Positions 1 through 7,751 of a DNA stretch of 64,000 bases are shown one piece after another. The notes beneath the pieces were generated by a model, which made no database searches, was not told the DNA's origin, and was given only the letters and a program-made list of their open reading frames with translations. Within the stretch, counting starts at the first letter, position 1. Every line of letters begins with the position of its first letter. The stretch spans positions 248,001 through 312,000 of the forward strand of contig NZ_JAJUXH010000001.1 in NCBI RefSeq assembly GCF_021390245.1. The letters are read 5' to 3'. The stretch is from Dyadobacter sp. CY323 (GTDB lineage: Bacteria > Bacteroidota > Bacteroidia > Cytophagales > Spirosomataceae). A program made the position numbers and the translations under genes.

Positions 1-25
1 ACAAAGTGCGTCTAAACAGGTGTAA

Positions 26-1090
26 ATGCCTATCATTCACCTGACCAAATATTTTATGGTGCCCTGCTGCGTACCTGCTGAAAAAAATTTTAAGAAAAAT
101 CGATTTTTTTTCATCCTAAGCCTGAATTTGGGCTTCCTTATGCTCCTTTCAATCCAGTTTTCGTTCCAAAACGCTTACTGGGGTTTTTGGGCACACAAAA
201 GAATTAATCGTTTGGCTGTCATGCGGCTACCGGTTGAGATGCAGTTTTTCTATCGGCAGAACATTGACTATTTGACCGAGAATGCAACCAATCCCGACAA
301 GAGGCGCTATTCTGTGGTTGGAGAAGCGGAACGGCATTTCATTGATCTGGATATGTATGGCGATAGCGCACTTCATATTTTACCCAGATACTGGCCGGAT
401 GCTGTGAAGAAACTGGGCGAGGATAGCCTGAGAAAGCACGGTATTGTTCCCTGGCACGTGCAAACTGCGGCCTTCCAACTCACGAATGCATTCAAGGAAA
501 AGGATGCCGCGCGAATTCTTCGGATTTCAGCGGATCTGGGACATTACATCGCAGATGCACATGTGCCGTTGCATACAACCAGAAATTATAACGGTCAACT
601 CACAAATCAGGAAGGAATTCATGGATTTTGGGAATCACGTTTACCGGAGTTGTTTGCCGACAAATATGATCTTTGGATAGGCGCTGCTGAATATAAGGAT
701 CCTATAGCAGAGCAAATCTGGAATACCGTTGCCGCGTCACATCTGGCGTCGGACTCCGTGTTATTGTTTGAGAAGGAGCTCAGTAAGGATTTTAAACCTG
801 ATAAGAAGTATAGTTACGAACTGAGGAATAACGTATTAACCCGAACTTATTCACGCGAGTTTTCCGAGAAGTATCATCAGCTTCTCCATAACCAGGTGGA
901 ACACAGGATGAGGCTCTCGATCAAAATGGTAGGTGATATCTGGTATACTTGCTGGGTGAATGCCGGGCAGCCCGATTTGAAAGAGTTATCCGGTTTTACT
1001 TTCAATGGAGCGGATAAAAAAATAGATGGCGCCGAAGAAGCAGGCTGGTTTAAAAGGTTATTTATGGTTAGGCCCGAAGCGGAGGATTAA
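26..1090 (+). CDS. Zinc-dependent phospholipase C / S1-P1 nuclease-fold secreted protein
   Basis: The 354-residue product has a basic N-terminus followed by a hydrophobic stretch (about residues 27-48), so it is probably exported. The mature part begins with a WGFWAHKRIN segment, then has GEAERHFIDLD (about 105) and GHYIADAHVPLHT (about 170), followed by a histidine and a glutamate in GIHGFWES. This His/Asp ladder is the trinuclear zinc site of the phospholipase C/S1-P1 nuclease fold. The likely role is hydrolysis of a phosphodiester outside the cytoplasm; the substrate cannot be told. A second Met at residue 11 is an alternative start. It converges on the DinB gene 6 bases downstream. Confidence 0.75.
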   Translation: MPIIHLTKYFMVPCCVPAEKNFKKNRFFFILSLNLGFLMLLSIQFSFQNAYWGFWAHKRINRLAVMRLPVEMQFFYRQNIDYLTENATNPDKRRYSVVGEAERHFIDLDMYGDSALHILPRYWPDAVKKLGEDSLRKHGIVPWHVQTAAFQLTNAFKEKDAARILRISADLGHYIADAHVPLHTTRNYNGQLTNQEGIHGFWESRLPELFADKYDLWIGAAEYKDPIAEQIWNTVAASHLASDSVLLFEKELSKDFKPDKKYSYELRNNVLTRTYSREFSEKYHQLLHNQVEHRMRLSIKMVGDIWYTCWVNAGQPDLKELSGFTFNGADKKIDGAEEAGWFKRLFMVRPEAED

Positions 1091-1096
1091 TGCAAG

Positions 1097-1618
1097 TCAT
1101 TGATGACCGGCTAATAAAATCCTGGCAGTAACCAGGAGTTGACCGACATGCCGTTGAGCGTGTTCTGCCGAGTGAAATAACAGGCCCAGTTGCGTTGAGG
1201 GGATCATGGCACGGCCAACATATCTGATCTCAGTCAGAGAGTTTTCATCTGTTTGTCCTAGTTGCTTTAATGCTAGCTGGATCCTTTCTTTTAATGTATG
1301 GAACAGGTCATTGTAACTGCAACCACTATAAGGTTCATTTCCTTCGGCTTTGAGAAATGCAAGTTGCGTCTCACTTAAAGATTCGCTGCGGGCATAGGTG
1401 AATAATCGGTCGAGTACGCCGGCCAAATGCTGCAGATGAAAGCCAACGGAAGCAATTCCGGCAGGTTTTTCCCAAAGAAGCTTTGTAGGGAATTTGGACT
1501 CAAAAACACCAAGTTCTTCCTGTGCCTGCAACAGTGCATGGGCTACTGGCTGCAAGAGCGGAGGTATTCCCGGTAATGGACCACGAAGCCATACTTCCGG
1601 TTTTTCGATTTTTTGCAT
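1097..1618 (-). CDS. DinB-family protein
   Basis: This 173-residue protein of the DinB/YfiT four-helix-bundle superfamily is probably a metal-dependent cytoplasmic protein (transferase or hydrolase type) of unknown substrate. The metal-ligand pattern is a histidine in GFHLQHLAG in the second helix and a pair in HSAEHAQRHVGQ near the C-terminus, the usual three-His arrangement. I start at the ATG giving MQKIEKPEVW; the frame extends five codons upstream to a TTG. It lies just downstream of the RNA helicase and is separated from it by a terminator hairpin, so it is probably expressed on its own or by read-through. Confidence 0.75.
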   Translation of the reverse strand: MQKIEKPEVWLRGPLPGIPPLLQPVAHALLQAQEELGVFESKFPTKLLWEKPAGIASVGFHLQHLAGVLDRLFTYARSESLSETQLAFLKAEGNEPYSGCSYNDLFHTLKERIQLALKQLGQTDENSLTEIRYVGRAMIPSTQLGLLFHSAEHAQRHVGQLLVTARILLAGHQ

Positions 1619-1634
1619 TACGAAATGTAACAAA

Positions 1635-1662
1635 AAAAGGGACCTTTTTACAAGTCCCTTTT
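1635..1662 (-). terminator. Rho-independent terminator of the RNA helicase gene
   Basis: Arms AAAAGGGAC and GTCCCTTTT form a 9-bp stem with a 10-base loop. Read on the minus strand it is followed by a run of T. It sits 20 bases after the helicase stop codon and just before the DinB start. Confidence 0.7.
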
Positions 1663-1682
1663 ACGTTTTTAATGCAACTTAA

Positions 1683-3467
1683 TTATTTGGCAATGTCAAT
1701 CTGGACAGGTTTTCCTTTAATTGTATTTCCATCCATTGCGCGTAAAACCGCTCTCGCGTCACGTTCTGGAACATCTACAAAAGTGAACTTGTCATAAATG
1801 TCGATAGCTCCAATTGTTTTTCCGGGAATGTTAGCTTCACCAGCAATTGCGCCGACAATGTCTTTTGGCATAATGTGGTCCTTCCGTCCAAGACTCAGGA
1901 ACAAACGTGTCATACCTGCTTCAACTGCCGATGGTTTGCGCGAATCGCCATCGCGACCTCCACCTTCGGAGCGACGAGAATCAGATCTTCCCGCTGGTGC
2001 ATAACGATCAGCCCCGCGACGGTCACCTCCGCGATCACCACCTCTTTCAAACCGGCTACCGCCAGATGAACGGCGTTCAAATCGGTCGCCACCTTCGCGG
2101 CGTCCACCGTCTCTGTCACCGCGTCTTTCTTCCCATGCAAGGTTACCATCCGAGTATTCATTTTTCTGAACACCCATAATTTGTTTGGCCATTGCGCCAA
2201 CAACCTGCTCGGTAGTAAAGCCACTGTGATGCAGCATTTCGAGAACATCGTTGTAAAAATCCTGATCTTCCTCTTCTTTAATGGAAGACGAAATGCTTTC
2301 CACGAACCGTGCTTTACGCACACCGATAATATCTTCAAAAGAAGGTATTACACCTTTTTCGATTTTTACTTTGGTATATCCTTCAATAGATTTCAAACGA
2401 TATTTCTCATCACGAGCTACCAAAGAAAATGCTTTTCCGGACATTCCCGCGCGGCCTGTACGACCAATACGGTGAACGTAATATTCTTCGTCGAGAGGGA
2501 TATCGTAGTTAATAACACCATCCAATCCGCTCACGTCGATACCACGCGCTGCTACGTCTGTTGCAACGAGAATCGTAGTTACGCCAGCCTTAAACTTGCT
2601 CATTACGTTACTTCTCTGTTGCTGACGTAAATCGCCATGAATACCTTCAGAAGCATATCCTCTTAGTTGAAGATCTTCCACGATCTCGTCAACCTTGCGT
2701 TTTGTGTTACAAAAAACAAGAAGGGATTTCAGGTGGTGCATATCGATCAGACGGGTCATTACTTCCACCTTAGCCTGGGGCTTTACCTCGAAATAAACCT
2801 GTTCGATATTTACGTTAGTCAATTCATTGCGAACGACTTTGATCAAAATTGGGTCAGTCTGAAAACGTTTTGTGATCGACATGATGGGTTTTGACATCGT
2901 TGCAGAGAACAGGATCGTCTGACGATCTTCCGGCATGTCAGCCAGAATGCTTTCGATGTCTTCACGGAATCCCATATCGAGCATTTCATCCGCTTCATCA
3001 AGAACCATCATTCTTACCTGGTCAAAACGGAGCGTTTTGCGTTCCATGTGGTCCATCACACGACCGGGAGTTCCCACGACAATATGAACGCCTTTTTTCA
3101 ATGAGCGGATCTGACGGTCGATCGAGTCACCTCCATAGATCGCTTCGATGCGCACACCTCTCAGGTATTTAGCCAAACGGCCAATTTCTTCGGAAACCTG
3201 TACAGCCAATTCACGGGTTGGGCAAAGGATTACAGCTTGTACAGCATTATTTGTTGGATCAATTCTTTCCAGTACCGGAATACCAAAAGCAGCGGTTTTA
3301 CCGGTTCCTGTTTGAGCCTGGCCAATTACGTCGGATCCCTGCATTACGGCTGGGATTCCTTGCGCCTGAATCGGTGAGGGTTTTTCGAAACCCATTTCGG
3401 TTACGGCTTTAAGGATATTTTCGGAGAGACCAAGCTCTGAAAATGATTCAATTGTTTCAGTTGTCAT
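1683..3467 (-). CDS. deaD: DEAD-box ATP-dependent RNA helicase with DbpA-type RNA-binding tail
   Basis: The 594-residue SF2 helicase unwinds structured RNA, probably in ribosome assembly and mRNA turnover, including in the cold. Order of parts: Q motif FSELGLSENILKAV (residues 9-22), Walker A AQTGTGKT (51-58), PTRELA (83-88), TPGR (133-136), DEAD (157-160), SAT (188-190) and motif VI HRIGRTGRAG in the second RecA domain. An Arg/Gly/Asp-rich linker (about 450-520) follows, then a C-terminal DbpA-type RRM-like domain (GEANIPGKTIGAIDI onward). It is longer than minimal RhlE-type proteins and matches the CsdA/DeaD layout. Its long leader carries a good Bacteroidota promoter, which suggests post-transcriptional control. 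Confidence 0.93.
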   Translation of the reverse strand: MTTETIESFSELGLSENILKAVTEMGFEKPSPIQAQGIPAVMQGSDVIGQAQTGTGKTAAFGIPVLERIDPTNNAVQAVILCPTRELAVQVSEEIGRLAKYLRGVRIEAIYGGDSIDRQIRSLKKGVHIVVGTPGRVMDHMERKTLRFDQVRMMVLDEADEMLDMGFREDIESILADMPEDRQTILFSATMSKPIMSITKRFQTDPILIKVVRNELTNVNIEQVYFEVKPQAKVEVMTRLIDMHHLKSLLVFCNTKRKVDEIVEDLQLRGYASEGIHGDLRQQQRSNVMSKFKAGVTTILVATDVAARGIDVSGLDGVINYDIPLDEEYYVHRIGRTGRAGMSGKAFSLVARDEKYRLKSIEGYTKVKIEKGVIPSFEDIIGVRKARFVESISSSIKEEEDQDFYNDVLEMLHHSGFTTEQVVGAMAKQIMGVQKNEYSDGNLAWEERRGDRDGGRREGGDRFERRSSGGSRFERGGDRGGDRRGADRYAPAGRSDSRRSEGGGRDGDSRKPSAVEAGMTRLFLSLGRKDHIMPKDIVGAIAGEANIPGKTIGAIDIYDKFTFVDVPERDARAVLRAMDGNTIKGKPVQIDIAK

Positions 3468-3857
3468 TATATGTATTTTAGTATTAATTCTTTTTGAAAA
3501 TTCTTATTGAGTATTTCTGAACGGAGCTCCGGCTGGGCAGGACATATACGAATATAGCTCAGCCAAATGCTGATTGTCCTGACAAAACTGGAACATGCAA
3601 CTTCGTGCAAGGCGGAATACAAGATTTAAAAACAAGGGATTTCGCAAAGCCCACCACAAACCATCCGTGGGGCTCTGCATGCGGAAACGGAAAATCCAAC
3701 CGGGACGAATATGAAATGGTTGGTAGCGACTAAGGTGCTGAACCGTGAATGAAGCAGAGAAGCGAACGGATGTTCGTTCAAATTTTATGCAAAAGTAAGA
3801 GGATTATCCGAATAATCAATCTAATCGAAAAAGTAATTGCAATATTTTTAGAAAGTA
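3468..3857 (-). promoter_or_regulatory. Gene-free stretch: probable long 5' leader of the RNA helicase
   Basis: No convincing gene lies here. On the minus strand the only good promoter is far from the helicase start, implying a leader of roughly 315 bases. A short inverted repeat (CGAAC-ATCC-GTTCG) lies close to the predicted transcript start. A short plus-strand frame here (about 62 codons, 3749-3937) has no family resemblance and runs into the alanine dehydrogenase terminator, so I do not call it. Long structured leaders are typical of cold-regulated helicase mRNAs; that role here is inferred. Confidence 0.45.
3790..3819 (-). promoter_or_regulatory. Predicted promoter for the RNA helicase
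   Basis: Read on the minus strand there is TTG (3819-3817), a 19-base spacer, then TACTTTTG (3797-3790), matching the Bacteroidota consensus of a -33 TTG and a -7 TAnnTTTG. Transcription would start near 3783. Confidence 0.5.
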
Positions 3858-3889
3858 AAACCCCGACAGGATATTTCCTGCCAGGGTTT
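3858..3889 (-). terminator. Terminator after alanine dehydrogenase
   Basis: Minus-strand arms AAACCCTGGCAGGA and TCCTGTCGGGGTTT pair almost perfectly around an AATA loop, with the AAACCC/GGGTTT base giving the U-rich end. It starts 21 bases after the ald stop codon. Confidence 0.75.
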
Positions 3890-3909
3890 ATTCAGCTAGG
3901 TTTGTTGAA

Positions 3910-5022
3910 TCAGAATAATTCTTTAACGTCGGTATAAGTCAGATTCCAGGCATCGGAGACACCTTTGAAAACGACCTTCCCGTTGACGACATTCAGGCCT
4001 TTGCGAAGTTCTTCACTGTTTTCGCACGCTTTTTTCCAACCCAGATTGGCGAGTTGAAGTGCATAAGGCAATGTCGCATTCGTTAATGCAAGCGTAGATG
4101 TGTAAGGTACTGCACCCGGCATGTTGGCAACGCAATAATGCACCACGCCATCTACTTCATAAATTGGATTTTCGTGTGTTGTTGCTTTTGAGGTTTCAAA
4201 GCAGCCGCCCTGGTCGATCGCCACATCCACCATGACTGTCCCCGGTTTCATTAATTTCAACATGTCGCGGGTAATGAGTGACGGAGCTTTCGCACCCGGA
4301 ATCAACACGCCGCCGATGATCAGGTTCGCACCTTTTATCAGTTCACGGATATTATATTCATTTGACATAACCGTATCGACATTAGCTGGCATAATGTCTT
4401 CCAGGTAACGCAGGCGTGCGAGGCTGATATCCACGATTGTTACATTCGCACCCAGACCGGAAGCCATTTTTGCAGACTGGGTTCCAACGATCCCACCACC
4501 CAAAATCAGGACATTCGCAGGCTTTACACCGGCAACTCCACCGAGTAGGATCCCGAACCCGCCCATCGGTTTTTCAAGGTATTTTGCACCCTCCTGGATG
4601 GCCATCCTTCCGGCCACTTCACTCATGGGTACCAGTAATGGGAGGCTTCTATCGGTTTTTTCAACTGTTTCGTACGCAAGGCAAACTGCTTTGCGCTCGA
4701 TCATGGCGTGGGTCAAAGGCTCCGAAGAAGCGAAATGGAAATATGTAAACAACAACTGATCTTCCTTGATCAATGGATATTCGCTTTCGATCGGCTCTTT
4801 TACCTTAATAATCATTTCCGCAATGCCGTAAACTTCTTCGATTGTTGGAAGTATAGTAGCGCCTGCTTCCGAGTATAATTCATCTGAAAAACCACTGCCT
4901 TTTCCAGCCTCGGTCTGTATGTAAACAGTATGGCCATGTTTACGGAATTCGGTGACACCGGCTGGGGTTAGCGCGACGCGGTTTTCATTATTTTTGATTT
5001 CTTTGGGAACACCAATGATCAT
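3910..5022 (-). CDS. ald: Alanine dehydrogenase
   Basis: The 370-residue NAD-dependent enzyme interconverts L-alanine and pyruvate plus ammonia in the cytoplasm. It starts MIIGVPKEIKNNENRVAL, the usual family N-terminus; Arg15, Lys75 and His96 correspond to the substrate and catalytic residues of the family. The NAD-binding Rossmann motif LILGGGIVGTQSAK lies near residue 175, and the MPGAVPYTSTLALTNATLPY C-terminal signature is intact. Full family length. It is divergent from an Lrp/AsnC-type regulator, a common arrangement in which the regulator controls the dehydrogenase in response to amino acids; that link is inferred here. Confidence 0.96.
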   Translation of the reverse strand: MIIGVPKEIKNNENRVALTPAGVTEFRKHGHTVYIQTEAGKGSGFSDELYSEAGATILPTIEEVYGIAEMIIKVKEPIESEYPLIKEDQLLFTYFHFASSEPLTHAMIERKAVCLAYETVEKTDRSLPLLVPMSEVAGRMAIQEGAKYLEKPMGGFGILLGGVAGVKPANVLILGGGIVGTQSAKMASGLGANVTIVDISLARLRYLEDIMPANVDTVMSNEYNIRELIKGANLIIGGVLIPGAKAPSLITRDMLKLMKPGTVMVDVAIDQGGCFETSKATTHENPIYEVDGVVHYCVANMPGAVPYTSTLALTNATLPYALQLANLGWKKACENSEELRKGLNVVNGKVVFKGVSDAWNLTYTDVKELF

Positions 5023-5061
5023 GGTAGCAGGTGGTGATATTGTTAGCAGCTTTTAATTTCT

Positions 5062-5069
5062 CAAAATTA
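5062..5069 (-). promoter_or_regulatory. Candidate -7 element for alanine dehydrogenase
   Basis: TAATTTTG on the minus strand matches TAnnTTTG and lies about 40 bases before the ald start. No good -33 TTG is seen, so the call is tentative. Confidence 0.35.
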
Positions 5070-5121
5070 GTCTGTTGCGGAAAAAGATTCTATTTGCGAA
5101 CTTTAAGACAGAAAAGAAAAC

Positions 5122-5129
5122 TATTTTTG
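5122..5129 (+). promoter_or_regulatory. Candidate -7 element for the Lrp-type regulator
   Basis: TATTTTTG matches TAnnTTTG and would give a leader of about 60 bases holding both copies of the 15-bp direct repeat. The -33 box is weak. Confidence 0.35.
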
Positions 5130-5140
5130 GGTCTGTTCGA

Positions 5141-5197
5141 AAGAAAAAAAACTGTTTCTTATCGGAAAAATGGATCGTTGACAAGAAAAAAAACTGT
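5141..5197 (+). repeat. Two exact 15-bp direct repeats before the Lrp-type gene
   Basis: AAGAAAAAAAACTGT occurs at 5141-5155 and again at 5183-5197, 42 bases apart start to start (about four helical turns). The second copy ends directly at the ATG. A related, imperfect copy (GAAAAGAAAACTAT) lies near 5111. This could be an operator for autoregulation by the Lrp-type protein. Confidence 0.6.
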
Positions 5198-5659
5198 ATG
5201 CAGCCTGACCTCACTGATCGCAAAATTCTCGAACTCTTACAAGGCAATGCGCAAATGACGATTAAAGAGATCGCCAGTCGTATCAATTTATCGGTCACGC
5301 CCGTGCATGAGCGGATCAGAAAGCTTGAAAAAGAAGGGTTTATAGATAAATACGTTTGCCTGCTGAACCGCAGAAAACTGGGAAAAACACTGCTTGTTTA
5401 TTGCAATGTCACACTGGATAAACAACGTAAGGAAAGTTTCGAGGACTTCAATCAGGCGATCGTTAACATGACTGAGGTGTTGGAATGTTCGGTAGTTTCG
5501 GGCAATTTCGACTATATGCTCAAAATATTGGTGGAGGACGGAGAAGCGTATAATCAATTTTATCAGCACAAACTTTCGGCACTGAAAAGTGTGTTACACA
5601 TCAGCAGTTACTTTGTAATTTCCGAGATCAAGCATACTACCGGCATTGCAGTTATTTGA
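5198..5659 (+). CDS. Lrp/AsnC-family transcriptional regulator
   Basis: The 153-residue regulator has an N-terminal helix-turn-helix (MTIKEIASRINLSVTPVHER, about 20-39) and a C-terminal ligand-binding RAM domain (about 65-145, with GNFDYMLKILVED). The start is the ATG at 5198: it gives the usual MQPDLTDRKILELL beginning and the normal family length. The frame is open 41 codons further upstream, but that part is Lys-rich and derived from the A-rich leader, so it is not protein. It is divergent from ald and probably regulates it and itself. The exact repeats directly before its start codon are candidate binding sites. Confidence 0.92.
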   Translation: MQPDLTDRKILELLQGNAQMTIKEIASRINLSVTPVHERIRKLEKEGFIDKYVCLLNRRKLGKTLLVYCNVTLDKQRKESFEDFNQAIVNMTEVLECSVVSGNFDYMLKILVEDGEAYNQFYQHKLSALKSVLHISSYFVISEIKHTTGIAVI

Positions 5660-5695
5660 TTTCCACACGAGCGGATTACTTGCTTAAAATTAAAC

Positions 5696-5725
5696 GCCGA
5701 CAGCTGACCGATGAACGCTGACGGC
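5696..5725. repeat. Small inverted repeat between lrp and the radical SAM gene
   Basis: Arms GCCGACAGC and GCTGACGGC pair with one mismatch around a 12-base loop. No T run follows, so it is not a clear terminator. Confidence 0.4.
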
Positions 5726-5741
5726 TTACAGCCATAAAACA

Positions 5742-6764
5742 ATGAATAAAAATTATAAAGATGGTCTCAACCTGATGTCCAAAGTGACACCAAAGAGAGC
5801 GTGGAATGCGATCCAAATATTAAGCAGCTATTTTTATTCAAAAGCAACCGGTAATCCAGTCCACTGGGGTATGCCCATTGCCATTTCTTTTGAACCTACC
5901 ACTTCATGTAATTTGCGCTGCCCCGAATGTCCGAGCGGGTTGAGATCATTCACGCGGCCAACGGGCATGATGGAAGAAAAGTTATACAAGAAAACGATTG
6001 ATGAACTTGCAGATACACTGCTCTATCTGATCTTTTACTTCCAGGGCGAACCTTATTTGCATCCCAAGTTTTTTGAACTCGTCCAGTATGCTCATGACAA
6101 AGGTATTTACACGGCAACCTCAACCAATGCTCATTATCTCACGGATGAAAAGGCGAGAAAAACGGTTGAATCGGGGTTGGACAGGTTGATTATCTCCATT
6201 GACGGCACAACGCAGGATGTTTATCAGCAATACAGGGTAGGAGGGAACCTGGAAAAAGTCTTGGAGGGTACCCGTAACATCATCAAGTGGAAAAAAGAAC
6301 TTAAATCCGCGACGCCACACGTCATCTTTCAGTTTTTGGTGGTAAAGCCAAATGAACATCAGATCGAGGAAGTTAAGAAACTCGCAGAGGAAATGGGAGT
6401 GGATGAAGTTGGGTTAAAAACGGCTCAGATCTATGACTATGAAGAAGGTTCGGATCTTATTCCGACGATTGAAAAATACGCGAGGTATGAGAAAAAGGAG
6501 GACGGCAAATATTCCATTAAAAACAAGTTTGTGGATCACTGCTGGAAAATGTGGCATTCGTGTGTGATTACCTGGGACGGCGCCGTAGTGCCGTGTTGCT
6601 TCGACAAAGATGCCGAATACCAGTTGGGAGATATGAAAAGACAGACCTTCCGTCAACTTTGGAGGGGAAAAAAATACCAGGATTTCCGCGCCTCACTCAT
6701 CCGGTCACGTTCCGAAATTGAAATGTGCAAAAACTGCACGGAAGGTACCCAGGTCTGGGCGTGA
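5742..6764 (+). CDS. Radical SAM protein with SPASM domain
   Basis: The 340-residue protein carries the radical SAM cluster motif as Cys56-x3-Cys60-x2-Cys63 in the context EPTTSCNLRCPECP, preceded by an N-terminal extension of about 45 residues. A C-terminal SPASM-type region has cysteines in HSCVITWDGAVVPCCF (about 280-300) and a final CKNC (329-332), suggesting an auxiliary iron-sulfur cluster. Such enzymes cleave S-adenosylmethionine to start radical chemistry, often on peptides or as maturases. No small precursor peptide or maturation partner is visible nearby, so the substrate is unknown. It stands between lrp and parA on the same strand. Confidence 0.85.
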   Translation: MNKNYKDGLNLMSKVTPKRAWNAIQILSSYFYSKATGNPVHWGMPIAISFEPTTSCNLRCPECPSGLRSFTRPTGMMEEKLYKKTIDELADTLLYLIFYFQGEPYLHPKFFELVQYAHDKGIYTATSTNAHYLTDEKARKTVESGLDRLIISIDGTTQDVYQQYRVGGNLEKVLEGTRNIIKWKKELKSATPHVIFQFLVVKPNEHQIEEVKKLAEEMGVDEVGLKTAQIYDYEEGSDLIPTIEKYARYEKKEDGKYSIKNKFVDHCWKMWHSCVITWDGAVVPCCFDKDAEYQLGDMKRQTFRQLWRGKKYQDFRASLIRSRSEIEMCKNCTEGTQVWA

Positions 6765-6928
6765 AACACTACCCGATTTTTAGTGTAAATGAATTTTAAT
6801 TAAATAATAATTTGATCTAACTGACTATTAGAGAGTATCTTATTTTTATAATTCAAATCTGCGTGGAACATTTTTTGGTGAATTGACTTGAATAGCAGAA
6901 ATTTGACATTGGTAACTCAAATCAATAC

Positions 6929-7720
6929 ATGGGCAAAGTAATTGCGATTGCAAACCAAAAAGGAGGGGTAGGAAAAACGACCACAGCTATTAATCTGGCC
7001 GCCAGTTTGGCCGCTCTTGAATTTCGTACTTTAATTATTGATGCCGATCCTCAGGCTAACTCCACGTCAGGGCTGGGGTTCAATCCTCAGGAGATGGAAA
7101 ACAGCATTTACGAGTGCATGGTGGAGCAGGCGAAAACCTCTGACATCATCCTCGAAACGGATTTTCCTAACCTGCATTTATTGCCCTCACATATAGATCT
7201 GGTCGGTGCGGAAATTGAGATGATTAATCTCAAAAACCGGGAAAACCGTATGAAGGACGCCATTGCAGAAGTACGTGACGATTACGATTTCATTATCATC
7301 GACTGCTCACCTTCATTAGGCCTGATCACCATAAATAGCCTTACTGCTGCAGATTCCGTTATCATTCCGGTTCAATGCGAATATTTTGCATTGGAGGGTC
7401 TTGGCAAGTTGTTAAATACGATCACGATCATCCAGTCGCGCCTCAATACCGCTTTAATTATCGAGGGCATTCTATTGACCATGTATGACTTGCGTCTGAG
7501 ATTGTCCAATCAGGTCGTGAATGAAGTTACCAACCACTTTGAATCACTGGTTTTCAATACCATCATTCCCCGGAATGTTCGGATCAGCGAGGCGCCAAGT
7601 TTTGGGATACCTGTAATGGCGCAGGATTCGGACAGTAAAGGTGCGATCAGCTATTTAAATCTGGCAAGAGAAATTCTGACAAAAAATGGTTTGCTCTCCT
7701 CAGATAAACTGATGGGCTAA
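6929..7720 (+). CDS. parA: Chromosome-partitioning ATPase ParA (Soj)
   Basis: The 263-residue protein has the deviant Walker A motif KGGVGKTT at residues 11-18, a Walker A' segment LIIDADPQANST and the DYDFIIIDCSPSLG Walker B region, all typical of chromosomal ParA. It binds DNA as an ATP dimer and works with ParB to move replication origins apart. The length fits the short Soj class without a DNA-binding extension. parB follows after 31 bases, so the two are co-transcribed. A centromere-like parS site was not found in the window. Confidence 0.95.
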   Translation: MGKVIAIANQKGGVGKTTTAINLAASLAALEFRTLIIDADPQANSTSGLGFNPQEMENSIYECMVEQAKTSDIILETDFPNLHLLPSHIDLVGAEIEMINLKNRENRMKDAIAEVRDDYDFIIIDCSPSLGLITINSLTAADSVIIPVQCEYFALEGLGKLLNTITIIQSRLNTALIIEGILLTMYDLRLRLSNQVVNEVTNHFESLVFNTIIPRNVRISEAPSFGIPVMAQDSDSKGAISYLNLAREILTKNGLLSSDKLMG

Positions 7721-7751
7721 ACGGATAAATAGCTGAAAGCAAGTAGAAGAA

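Noticed and set aside
1910-2338. A 142-codon frame overlapping the RNA helicase gene on the same strand in another phase, and several plus-strand frames there
   Set aside because: They overlap the Arg/Gly-rich helicase tail, whose biased codons keep other phases open; none shows a domain or sensible start.
3749-3937. A 62-codon plus-strand frame between helicase and ald
   Set aside because: It runs into the ald terminator and stop, has no family signature, and lies antisense to the likely helicase leader.
5075-5197. Upstream extension of the Lrp-type gene by 41 codons
   Set aside because: The segment is Lys-rich from A-rich leader DNA and would exceed the family length; the ATG at 5198 fits.
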